This document shows, piece after piece, positions 36,701 through 48,700 of a stretch of DNA of 64,000 nt. Below the pieces are notes generated by a model. It was not told where the DNA came from, searched no databases, and saw only the letters and a list, made by a program, of their open reading frames with translations. The first letter of the stretch is position 1; every line of letters starts with the position of its first letter. The stretch is from Pontederia crassipes (Eukaryota; Streptophyta; Magnoliopsida; Commelinales; Pontederiaceae): the NCBI GenBank assembly GCA_030549335.1, contig CM060196.1:17256501-17320500 (forward strand), given 5' to 3'. The position numbers and the translations under genes are program-made.

Positions 36701-39700
36701 CGACCCCACCTAGTGGGATAAGGCTTTGTTGTTGTTGTATTACCCTAGTGTACACGTGTGGATATATTTTATTTGATATATGACCTAACCTACTAAACAA
36801 ATCAGTTAACATGCTTAAAAGGGCTTAAAACAAAATTGATCAAAGTGGCAACTAATCTTAGTCGCTGAACTCTCCCACCTCCCGTAGGTGTCATTTATTC
36901 ATTTTACAAAAAATACTTGTACTTTACCCAACATAGACACCTTCAACAACTCAAACTAGAAGATTCATTGATTTTGTTTATTTTCTGCAATTCTAAGAAT
37001 TCAAATATATATTTATAATTTTATTTCAATGAGGGAATAAAAAGACCAAAAGACATAAGATTTGGGTTTCTCGAACTGGCCTAACCCGGATGCCTACAAA
37101 ATTTTTTTTTTTTGAGAAGTAAAAGGATGACCAGGATGTGTGGAGAGCCACGGGGAGGACGGGCTACGCGATGTTCGAGGATGGTCCGTGGGTTGGGCTG
37201 ATGTCAGTGGAGGCAAAGGTGTGGGAGGTGGGGGTGGATGCCAGCCGCCAGAGGATGGTTAGGCACCCCTGGGCGGTCAGAGATGAGGAGGAAAGGTGTG
37301 ATGTCTGGGCTCGGGTCAGAGATTCAGACCGAACTCGGTGGTTATTTGACTAGGGTGTGGTGAGTGGAGGTGTGGTTCTGGCGCAGCAAAGGATCTTCGA
37401 GAAAGATGGAAGACACCGAGACAAGGATAATTGGGGCTGAGATACTTGCGAATCCTCGCACAATTAGAAACAATGAAATTTGATGGATGTAACCTGTCTT
37501 CTTTTCTATTGATCCTCATTTATATAATGCTTACATCCAGAAAAAGGAACATACTATTTTTTTTTTTTTGAGGAGAAAAAGGATGACGGACCATTTTGGT
37601 TGTCATCCGTATATATATAGATCACTATGAAGGAAGATCATATACATGTGGTGACGCACTCTCCAGCGGAGAGTGGCTAAAGTGAAGCATACAAAAGGTG
37701 CAGAGCACTATCCAAAACCCCAATCCCGTAGTAAACACAAAATGTGATGCATAATACAATCAATCCGACATCTCTCGCACCCAAAAAATAACTCGGTTGC
37801 GCTGAAGCCAAATGGCCCAGGCACCGCCAAAAAGGTCGCCATGGAGGCTCTCCATCTCTGTCTCTGTCTGCCCAATCCCCGCATAGCCTGCCAGAAACTC
37901 TCGGCAGCTGGCGAAATCATATCAACGATGCTCGTCTGGGACCACACCTCTCGGGATACCCTACATCCAAAAAATAAATGAGACACATCCTCCTCCATCA
38001 CCTCACATAAAACACAAGAGGTGTTCAACTGTGCAACCCATCGCGTTGTATATGCTCTGGTGAGGATCCGTTCACGTCGAAGAAGCCAAGCAAAAATCTT
38101 GACTTTCAGTGGGACACGTGATCGCCAAATAAGTCTGCGATCTGCGATGAGGTCATCCGGCACAGAGATAGTCGGGAGAAGGCGGAGGTAGAGGCTCCGC
38201 GCTGAGAAAGAGTCCGACATCCAGACCCAACCGTCCGGCCGAGATGGATCCGGACGGAAAGGGGCAATCCGCTGATGAAGTGCCAAAAACTCCACAAAGC
38301 GCTGATCTGAAAGTGGAGAGCTGAAAAGAGGAGTCCAAGAACCCGTGCCAGGGCTGCCCCTCTCTGATCATGACTCAGCCACATATGCGTCTGGGTGTGC
38401 AGCCAAAGCCCATAAACGGGGAAAGGAGCCAGCAAGCGAGCCTCCAGGCAACCAATCATGCTGCCAGAAGGAAAAAGCCTCCGCGGATCCAAGTGATGGG
38501 CTCATAAAAGGGCGTACTCTGGGGAGTATAGCCATCACTCCCCTCCAAAATGAGGATGCACCACGCGGTAGGATAGGCCTAGTGTCCCATGATAGATCAC
38601 GATCGTAGCATGTGAAGAAAACCTCCCGCCATAAGCTGTCCTCGGGCCCCATAATCCGACCCACCCACCGAGCGAGGAGCACCCGGTTCGTGGTGCGGAG
38701 GTCCCGAACACCCAAACCGCCCTGTGATATGGGTCTGCATATACAACTCCATGCGACCAAGTGAACACGACGAACGGAACTACATCCCTGCCAAAAAAAT
38801 CTGCTCCTCAAAGAATCAATCCGTGCCAATACTTGCGCGGGCATCCGAAGCACCGACATGAAGTAGATCGGAAGTGATGAAAGAACAGAACGAAGCAGAA
38901 CAAGACGGCCACCGCTGGAGAGGAGCCTCGAGCTCCAACCCTGAAGTCTATGCTCAAAACGCTCGATGACTGATGTCCATCCTCGAGAGCCAATATGACA
39001 ATCAAAGAGGGGAAGCCCTAAGTATGTGATCGGTAAAGCCCCCACCGGGGTGCGAAGCTCAGCCACACAACTCGTAGAAAGCTCTGCCTCCATGCCAAAG
39101 GGGATAAAAGAGGACTTGGCATGATTGATCTCAAGACCAGATGTCGCGCCAAAGAGCTCCACCAGAATGGCCACTCGCCTAGCCTCCTATACTGACCCCT
39201 CCACGAAAAAGATAGTATCATCTACGTACTGAAGAAGAGGTACCAGTCCACCGGCGAAACCCCTGAAAAGACCGGCCTGACAGGCCTCCAGTGTGCATCT
39301 GGCGAGCCCATCAACAGCAAGAGTGAAAAGCATCGGCGCAAGGGGACAGCCCTGCCGGACACCCCTCTGTGGCTGCACCCAACCTCCTGCCATCGTCCCA
39401 TTGACCAAGACCGAGAACGAAGCCATGGTGATACAACGCTTCATCCAGGTGATCCAGGTCGCCGGGAACCCTCTGACCTGTAGTGAGTGCCACAAGAAAG
39501 ACCATGAGAGAGAATCATAAGCCTTAGAAAAATCAACCTTCCATAGGAAAGCCTGATGACTGCCCCGTCGCCAATGTGCGAGGATCTCGGAGGCCATGGT
39601 GTAAGTGTCAGTGATGGATCGCCCCTGTATGAAAGCCGACTGTGCTAGGTGGATGAGGTCAGGGAGCACCTCGCGGAGTCGATTGGCCAATACCCTAGCC

Positions 39701-42700
39701 ACCAAGAGGTAGATGGCATTGGATAAGGCAATCGGTCTGAAATCCTCCACCCTCTCTGTCGGAGTGCGCTTGGGGAGCATAAATAGTAGAAACCGATTGA
39801 GGCGCTCAAAGCCTCGATTACCATCCGAAAACTCCTGGATCACTGCCATAACGTCCTCACGCACCACTGACCAGAACTCCCTGTAGAAAAATACTAGAAA
39901 GCCGTCTGGGCCGGGGGAACCCTCGCTGTTGAGGTCCCGAAGCGCATCGGTGACCTCGTCCTCAGTAATAGTCTGCACTAACATGGAAGACTGAACGTCA
40001 GTAACACAAGAAATATCACTGGGATACCACCTCCATGCAGTTGGGGGCCGTCTCCTAGAGAAGTCGCGATGGTAGGATGCGATGGCTGCTCCAATATGGT
40101 GATGGCCAGTGATCCGCTGACCCCTCACCTCTAGCTGATCAATCCTGTTTGCCCGCCGACGTGAGCTCGCGAATAGGTGGAAGAACCGGGTGTTGGCATC
40201 ACCCTCCCGAAGCCAGGTCTGCCGAGAGCACTGCCTCCATTGGATCTCCACCAACCTGTCCTCAAAGAGAATGGTCTCCTGAGCCCGCCTGCGCAGTGCC
40301 ACCTCATCATCCGTAAGCTGACGAGAGTCCTCTCGATCCAATCGGGTGATCCTCTCCAGAGCCTCAACCCTCCGTGCCTTACGGGTCGCTCGAATCTGGC
40401 CCCGACGCTCCTGTAGGAAACCCCGCAAGCTATGGAGCCTGGAGGCCAAGGTCCTCGCCGCCGAGTCCGAAGGCGTCACACTCCGCCAGTGCTCAATCAC
40501 TGCCTGTCGAAAACCATCCTCCAAGAGCCAAGAGCGCTCGAAACGAAACATCGAGCATAGGGCCTGACCATCGTTGGACCTCCACTGGAGTGGTGTATGG
40601 TCCGAAAATGGTCGGGCCATGGCCCGGACGTCCGCGAGCTGATGTGCCTCGACCAGCTCCAGTGAGCCAAGGAATCTGTCCAATCTCGATCTGGATGAGG
40701 GTGCCGCAGTGCTCCGCCAAGTGAATCTGCAGTTCGTTGCCGGGAAGTCGGACAACGACTGAGAGTCAATGAAGTCTCTGAACTCCGAAGCTCCAAGATC
40801 TCTCCCCTGTCGCCTAATGGGACGATCTTCCATGTCTAACATGACATTGAAATCGCCCCCAATGAGCCAACGAACATTCGGGAGGTGAGATCGGGCAGCA
40901 ATGAGCTCCTCCCACATGGTCGCCCGAAAGGACTCCGAGCAAGGGCCGTAAACGCAGGAGAAGAGGTAAGAGGAGCCATCGGTGCTGCCTCTCAAATGGA
41001 CTGACACCAAGAAGCGTGCAGTCCACGAGTCCATCAAAGTGAACTGCTCGGGGCGCCAACCGATAATGCAGCCCCCCGAGCGCCCCACCGAGCATAGTTG
41101 TAAGTGCTGTGATAGCCGCTGTCCCCCAATCTGCTCCCACATCCTCGAGGTGCACTCCACTAACTTTGTTTCTTGTAAAAACACCACATCGACATCCCAC
41201 TCCCGCAAGTAGCGGCCGAGTGTTCGCCGCCTTCCCTCGTCGCCGAGGCCGCGAACATTCCAGGTCAGTACCTTCAGAAAGAAACAGTGGCACTCCCTCT
41301 TGTGGGCGATCTCCTGCCCACTGCTGTCCGCCTCCGGAAGCTACATCGAGAGAATAATAGAAATCGCAAAGGTGGCCTATGCGCTGCAAGTGGCCGCCTG
41401 GAAGGGCCAGGTCGCTGGTTGGGGCGACGATGGATGAGCCTGAACCCTGCTGTGTCCGCAATCTCCTGGACATCCGCATCTAGATGTCCATCAAGGAGGG
41501 GTGACCCACTGGCCGGCTGATCCGCTCCTGGATAGGTCGCAGCCGGTGATGGAGGCCGAGCTGCAGACTGTGGAGATCCCTGCCCAAAAGGAACATACTA
41601 GAAAGGACATAAACTAACAAGGAAACCAACTAAGCAAGGAAATGACTTGTAAAAGGAAACAAACTACTGAAAATCAGCAACCAATAAAAGGAATATTTGC
41701 TAGGCTACATTGCCTACAAATATTCATTCTGTTGCAGCCTTAATTGCGACGTTATTGCCTTGATTTTCTACCACATTATGGCCTTGTTCTGCATCAGGTT
41801 CGAATAGAGGAAACCTGGCCCGAGTGAAGGAATGACCTGGGTCAGGCTGTGGAGGAGCGGGAGGTGTGTGTTTGGGCTGTAGGAGGGGCGCGGCCTTGGT
41901 GAGGTGGGGGCTCGGGTCGGGCTGTGGAGGGGAGGAGGTTGGTGGAGGCACGGCCCAGGTGAGTAGGTGACCTGGGTTGGGTTGTGGGAGAAAAGGGTGG
42001 GGTGGGGGTAGTGGTGGGTGAGGGTTGGTTTGAAATTCTTCCAAGAGATGCATCCCATCCCTTGCGTCACCCAGTCCCGAGTCGCATCTCTGTACCACTG
42101 TCAGCGTTGTCTAAGACTGTACTCGCATACGGACCCGCCCTCTGCAGACAACCCGGCAGACGCCCGCCTAGACCCAGCGGATACACGCCTGAACCCCGCA
42201 GATGCCCGTGTCAACACCAGCAGCCGGCCTGCTACCACGGTTGCCCATGACATCCCCACTTGTTGAGCCTGGAGGGTGATAAGGAAGCTGGATTCCTTCA
42301 CCCGCAGCATCACCGATGAAGGTGGCCTACAGCTCGCCGATGGTTCCACCTCAACCAAAATTGCAGACAGATCCGGCGACCCAGCGACTGGGATCGCGAT
42401 GGCAGTGGGGTTGCCAAAGCTATGGAGCATTGCCGCGACGATGTCCAGCCGGGTGAGGTGAAGGGGGGGACCTCAGAGATGTACCATGTATTTCGTCAGC
42501 GGCGGCAAAGGTTGCGCTCCGTCATCTTGCCACACTCGCCAGCTCACACTGCCACCAGAGGGCAGCTTAGAGGGGGTAGCAAGCAAAGCATTTCTTTGCT
42601 GGGGAGAGCCCGGAACCAGAAGCCACAGTTGAGGAGGTAAGCGGCTCAGGTGGAAAGGATTGGACGGCCCTACCAGTTCCTCGTCAATGGTTAGAGACAT

Positions 42701-45700
42701 CCTAGATGACTCCCTGATTACGCAACCCTTGAGAGCATCCACCACCCCTGCAGTTCTGGTGGCCAAGGAATGGAGATGGTCGGGTTCGCTGTGTTGCTGG
42801 TCATCAACAGGAACACAGTCGGTGGGAGCACAACCGAAGAGGCCAGCCCAGAAGCTGTGTGGATGGGTCGCGCACACTCGGAGTGACGATATAGGTGGTC
42901 GTCGCCCAGGAATTTGTAGCACTGTGTACCGGGCAGCTGCTGAGCAGCCGACCACTAGCAACAAGGTGATGAGGGAGCACGTGAAAACGCCGACCACCCA
43001 TCACCCAAAGCCTGGAGTCTTCGACGCATGATGGTGGGTGGTGGCGCAAAGAGGGTGGTTCCGCTGGCAGGGCAGCCGGAACGGAGCGTGGCGCCGCCGA
43101 CAGGGGTCGCTGGAGACTGAGCGTGGCGCCGCCGGCAGCCATGGATGTGTTCGCCTTGCGAAGATTGTACCGACTCAAGTATAAGAGTATAAAGATCTTA
43201 CATAGGTAAAGAGAATGAAATGTTCGTAGAAAAGGAGAGAAGCTGCCTACAATGACAACTTAAAAGTTTACAAGGAAAAGTTTGAAACATTTAAGTCCAT
43301 ATACTGATGACTTTAGGAAAGCCATTAGAGACATTTCTGTGCAAGACAACAAAAATTGTTTGGTCCCCTCAAAGCATCTCACAAAAATAGATGGCCACAT
43401 GATTCTCTCTTGCATTTCAGGTGCTCATTAACAAACTTGTGCATGACAAACCAACTTAAGCAAAAGATAAAGATCATTTGTAACTGTAAAATATTACAAT
43501 CTAAAGAATTATGTACAAAACAATAGAGAAACTTACTTGAATCCATCTCAATTTCGCATGTATCAGCAATAACTTGTGGAATCTTTTGAAGGAGAATAGA
43601 TCTTTCCTCAGATGTGCATAATAGATTCTTTTGCTCAATATATTCAAATAATGTAACTCAAGAAAAATGGTCAAGGTGAAACTTAACAATAACACTAGGT
43701 CAAATAAATTGATAAGCCATGTATATGTTAAATTAAATGAATGTATATTTCATGCTTGCATTACATGGGTGAAGGATATTCTTTGCGCCACCCCTTTTCA
43801 TTTGCTCTATCAATCAACCTCTGTAGCTTCTTAATCTCTCTTTCAATCCACTGAAGAAAAGCAAATATGAGTTCATACCACATTAAAAGACAAAGAACAA
43901 ATATCTAAAGCGTGGTCACAAAAGAAAATTTTTTTCCAAGCATCATCGCACCTAAAAAATCACAAAAAAAGGAACATGCGTTGTCAACCACCCTTCTATG
44001 CCCAACATAGGAAGTAGCTGATGATTGTTGATATCCTTAATTTGAGTGTCTTTTACATCAACAGAATAGGTGCAGAATAAAATAGTTTAGGTAACTGATT
44101 AATAACGTTTGTTGTTTTATGGCATGGACAAGATATCTAAATCCATATAGGCATGAATACATGATACTCACATGATTAGTTATATCAGCATGAATGCTTA
44201 TAATCTTCTCTTCCATCTCTTCCTGACAAAACAAGGTCATATAATACCATTGTAAGTTTCTTTTTTCTTTGTGACAGTACCACGTGACCATGAGAGAAGA
44301 AACTTACAATGGTCGGCCGTTTTAGGACACCTCTCTTGACCAGTTCGCGGAGATCTTCACACTCTTCCTATTAATAAACATAATGGAAAAAGTTGTAATC
44401 ATCATTTGAATAATATTTTTATATAACCAAGCTACAACGAATATGCATATACATTAAAAAATGAATTATCTTTCGGACGACATAATTAGGCACTCCTAAA
44501 AGACAATCAGACATTTTAAGGAAGAATACTTTAACTCAATCAAGTAAAACTTTCAGTTCACTTCAGTAAAAGTTACAAATAATAGAAAGTTAGATAGATT
44601 GTTCTGTGGCGTCCACAGGCACTGAGATTTTTGTCTATATATGGCCTCCATAAATACCTATGAAGCACGGGTACGACAAAAACCCTGAAGTACCCGTACC
44701 CGGTACGTACCGGGTACGGGTACACGTACGGTACGTATGGGTACGCCTTCCTTGTCTTAAAATAGAGTTTGCAAATCACAAAAATGAAAGAAGAGAGAAG
44801 CCAAAGAAAAAAAAAGCAAGAAGAAAGAAGACAGAAAGGTGAGAGAAGTAACAAAGGGTTCGGCTTACCAAAAAAAGGAGCGAAAGGTCTGGAGAACAAA
44901 AAGAAAAGCTGGCAACTCAAAAGTAGACGTTAGCGCTATAATTTTATTTTATTTTTCTGATAACAAGACTTAATGCTGTAAACTTAATTAGGATTTTTAT
45001 TTGCTGTCCTAATTAAAGGCATAAAAAATTAAATAATATGATGTGACGAATTATTTTATATTAATAGAAATATGATATCTCTTTGCAAAATAGTTTTATT
45101 ACTTATTATTATGGCTTAATTTATTATATTATATATAATTTTTTATATAAAATTTATATTACATATAACGTACCCGTACCCTAAATTTTAAGAAATTTGC
45201 GTACCACGTACCCGTACCCGTACCGGGTACCGGTACCGTACCCGTACCTATGCAACATAGATAAATACTTGTACATGATTATGAATTGAAGTTTTAATAC
45301 AAACCAGGATGATTACCAAGCTTAGCAGTTGTTCTTTCCTTCATCAAAAGAAACAATAGAAGAATTCTCTTTTTCGGTTTTACTTTATAAAGTAGAAAGA
45401 TGAAGGATCATACCTCTTCAAAGTCTTCATCAGACAACATGGATACCGGAATATCCTTCCACATATTAGAGACACATAGAAGCACATCAGTGGAAATTTC
45501 CCCCATCTTATATGTTTGTGAAGCCTTTTTAAATCCTGTCGTGAAGAATTATATATCACTTTGGTATGAGAAAAGGGAACCATATGTCTAGTTTAGCCTA
45601 TTAGAAAATTGACCTAACCCAAGACGGATATGCAACAGGGTGAAGATCATAATTGACTTCATATTTTCTACAAAATGGCTGACTACCCAATGTTTGTAGC

Positions 45701-48700
45701 ATCCTTCCCCCCTCCATAAAAGAACTTCATATCTCTACTCTCCACATTCATCTATATAAGATCTAGAAACACTCCCCGGCAGAGAATGAATTGGTGTATG
45801 CACTCATATTTCAAGCAAAAAAAAAATCTCTATGAATGCTATCCTTCCCTACCAGAAAAGAACTTCAATAGAATGGAAAAGTGCATGACAATATGCCTAC
45901 AAATCAACAAACCTGTCACTTGTCCCAGCTGGTACATCTTCTGTGGTAGATAGTAGAGTTCTTTTGGGTCATTCTTCACACGCACAAAGCAACCGGCTAC
46001 CTTGCTTTGGAAAGACTCTGAGCCTTTTAAAAGATTTATCACTAGAGATCTCCTCATATATACTGCCCGGATGTTTTGTGCAACTAAGGCAGCATATGGA
46101 CTTTTAGGCAGTATAGGCTCTTTTTCCGAACCGTCATCCGGAGATTGGCAAATCTTGATATCTGAGTTTGTGCGTTTTTTTCTTGTTCTCTCAGATAAGT
46201 CATCGTCATCTTCTGAACTTAAAGTGAAGCCATCTGAGTCATCATTTTCAGCAAAATGCTGTTTCAGTAAGCTGAATATCCTGTGAAATTTCAGTTTCTT
46301 CCTTCTGAACAGTGAATATAATTTATCATCACATTTTACAACTTTTTTCTTCTTGTCGGGATCACAAAGATTGTTTGCACGGATATATTCCTTAATTATC
46401 ATACAAGCATCCAATTGCGTTATAGTTTCTTTAGTATCCTCTCCAATAGATGTAAGAAATGTTATCAGTTCCCTTGAACCCCAGCCGATAAATGTCTTCT
46501 TTTTCTTCGACAAGTACCTTTTTGTCGTCTTTCTCCTTTTATAAGGCGTCTCTTTCAAGTCATTGAGAAATGAAATCTCTTCATCATAGTTACTTTTCAT
46601 GGTATCACATTCAGGCACATCCTCTTCAGGTGGCCAATCAGGATCAGATTCATGACTATGTTTTTTACCTCTTTTTAGAAGAGCACTTGCTGCATGAACA
46701 TCAATTAGAGTCAACCCTTCTTGTTCCTTCGCTATTGTCCAGTAATCCTTGAACAAAAATTCATATGTCTCTGCATCACTGAAATCTATCTTACCCTGAA
46801 AAGGATCATATAATTGAAAATAAGAAGAGAAAATGTGCATCTATGAATCTCATCTACCTTACAGTACTAAAGGTGATGAAGTAATGTAATTGTTCTGAAA
46901 GAATAGCATGTTCTCTAGAACGTAAAACATAATCAAGACAATGAGAGCAAAAATATATGCATGTAAAGCAAAGTCCATATGCTTGATACAAGCGCAACAC
47001 TTTTACTATAGAATTAAGGAGCCTCTTGATAAACTAAGATGCCAAAAAATAGAATCAGATATTTCTCTAATTAACATAAATGTCATAAGAATTGTACCCC
47101 ATCTGAATCAGCATCAATGTTTTCTTCTATTAGAATCACCAACTTTAAGCACTCACTACAGAAACCCTTTCCCTTTTTCTTAATTTGCACAAACTCGGCA
47201 TCCTTTATACACTGCTGGCATAGTGACTTTGGACAGCAGTAACATTGAAATACTGAACTCTCTGAGCAGAGAAAACATGAGTGCCAACCTGTCACATAAA
47301 TGATAAATAGGAAAAGCAATAAGAGCTAAATTTTAAAGGATAAAAGAAAAAATTGTGTCAGTGATCACTCGAGAACCATATATATTGAAAACGAGAGGGA
47401 TATATATTTGCATGCAACCTAGACGAAAGAAGCTGGTGAGTCTCATCAATAAGTAGATAGAAGAACAGCAAGATTTTTATCACGCAAAAGACAAAATCCT
47501 CTGCTTTTGTGCATATTAATACCCGAAAATATACCTTCCTTAAAATGAAAAAAAGGCAATGCCCTTCAACAATCAACTTTTATTAAGAGAAGCATTAGAT
47601 TAGTTACCATCTTTTTATCCCTTGAACTACCCAAATTGAATCATTTGGATTCACAAGTCTTTTTACGGAAAGATTTCTGGCATTTAAAGTTTGACAACTG
47701 ATTATTTGAGGACTTAGGTACACTTACCACAAGTCCAACGGTCATCTGTCTCCAAGAATGAAGGATCCTTGTTAACACATTGAGGATGATAAGCCTTAAG
47801 GCAATTCCTAAGAGAATGGAAATAGCGATCTTTAGTTCTATACTAAGAGCAATAAATGCTAACACAAAATGCTAACGAATATAAGTTTTTCATCAAGGTA
47901 AATGATCAAATGAAGATCTGATGAAGAAATGAACGGAACATCAGGAAGAATCAATGGAACAGCTGTGCAGTGTATGGAATATAGAAACAATTAATGGTAT
48001 GGACTATGGAACATCGCAATGGAGTATAGCAATCAAATGATCTTTGCACAATTATAGGCTGCTTGAATAATGTAAGGAGTAAAGAAACCAGCATTCAATG
48101 TAAAATGTCATCAAAATACTGGAATTATATTTTTTTTTCTTAATAGGCCCTTTGTGTTTCTTTGTTTTTAACTCCGCCTATGTTTTATAGCCGGTCCCAA
48201 GCCCGGATAAAGGAGGAGGGTTGTGTTAGGCCCCGACAGCCGGCGTAAAATTCTGTCGAATCTTATGAACATGGATCAACGAATAGAATGACGTCGTATG
48301 ATCCATGTAGCCGACCCCACCTAGTGGGATAAGACTTTGTTGTTGTTGTTGTTGTTGTGTTTCTTTGTTTTGAAGGGGGAAGTCTTTACTCTCTTTATCA
48401 CATTGCATTCGATTCCATAGTTTAGCTTTCCATAACTAACTCAGTCATCATCGTTCTTATCCAATTACTAATATTTGATTCTTGAGAGCATCTTATCCAA
48501 TTAATAATATGCTTGCAGTTTTATCATTTTTTGAATGAACAGCTAATATCTAGAATTTATCTTCTCTTCAGATGCATAAAAAAATATTGGAATTATATTT
48601 TTTTCTTAATAGGGCCTTTGTGTTTCTTTGTTTTGAAGGGGGAAGTCTTTACTCTCTTTATCGCATTGCATTTAATTCCATAGTTTAGTTTTCCATAACT

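Noticed and set aside
42473-42997. 174-residue frame starting with a hydrophobic stretch ([17 protein letters not shown])
   Set aside because: Looks like a signal peptide by chance, but overlaps other equally open frames in a GC-rich block and shows no family resemblance.
43765-43780. GT-AG splicing (CAT|GTAATG to TTGAG|TTACA) for the exon 8-9 intron
   Set aside because: It joins exons out of frame and lengthens exon 8 with residues absent from the family; the AT-AC pair fits both frame and homology.
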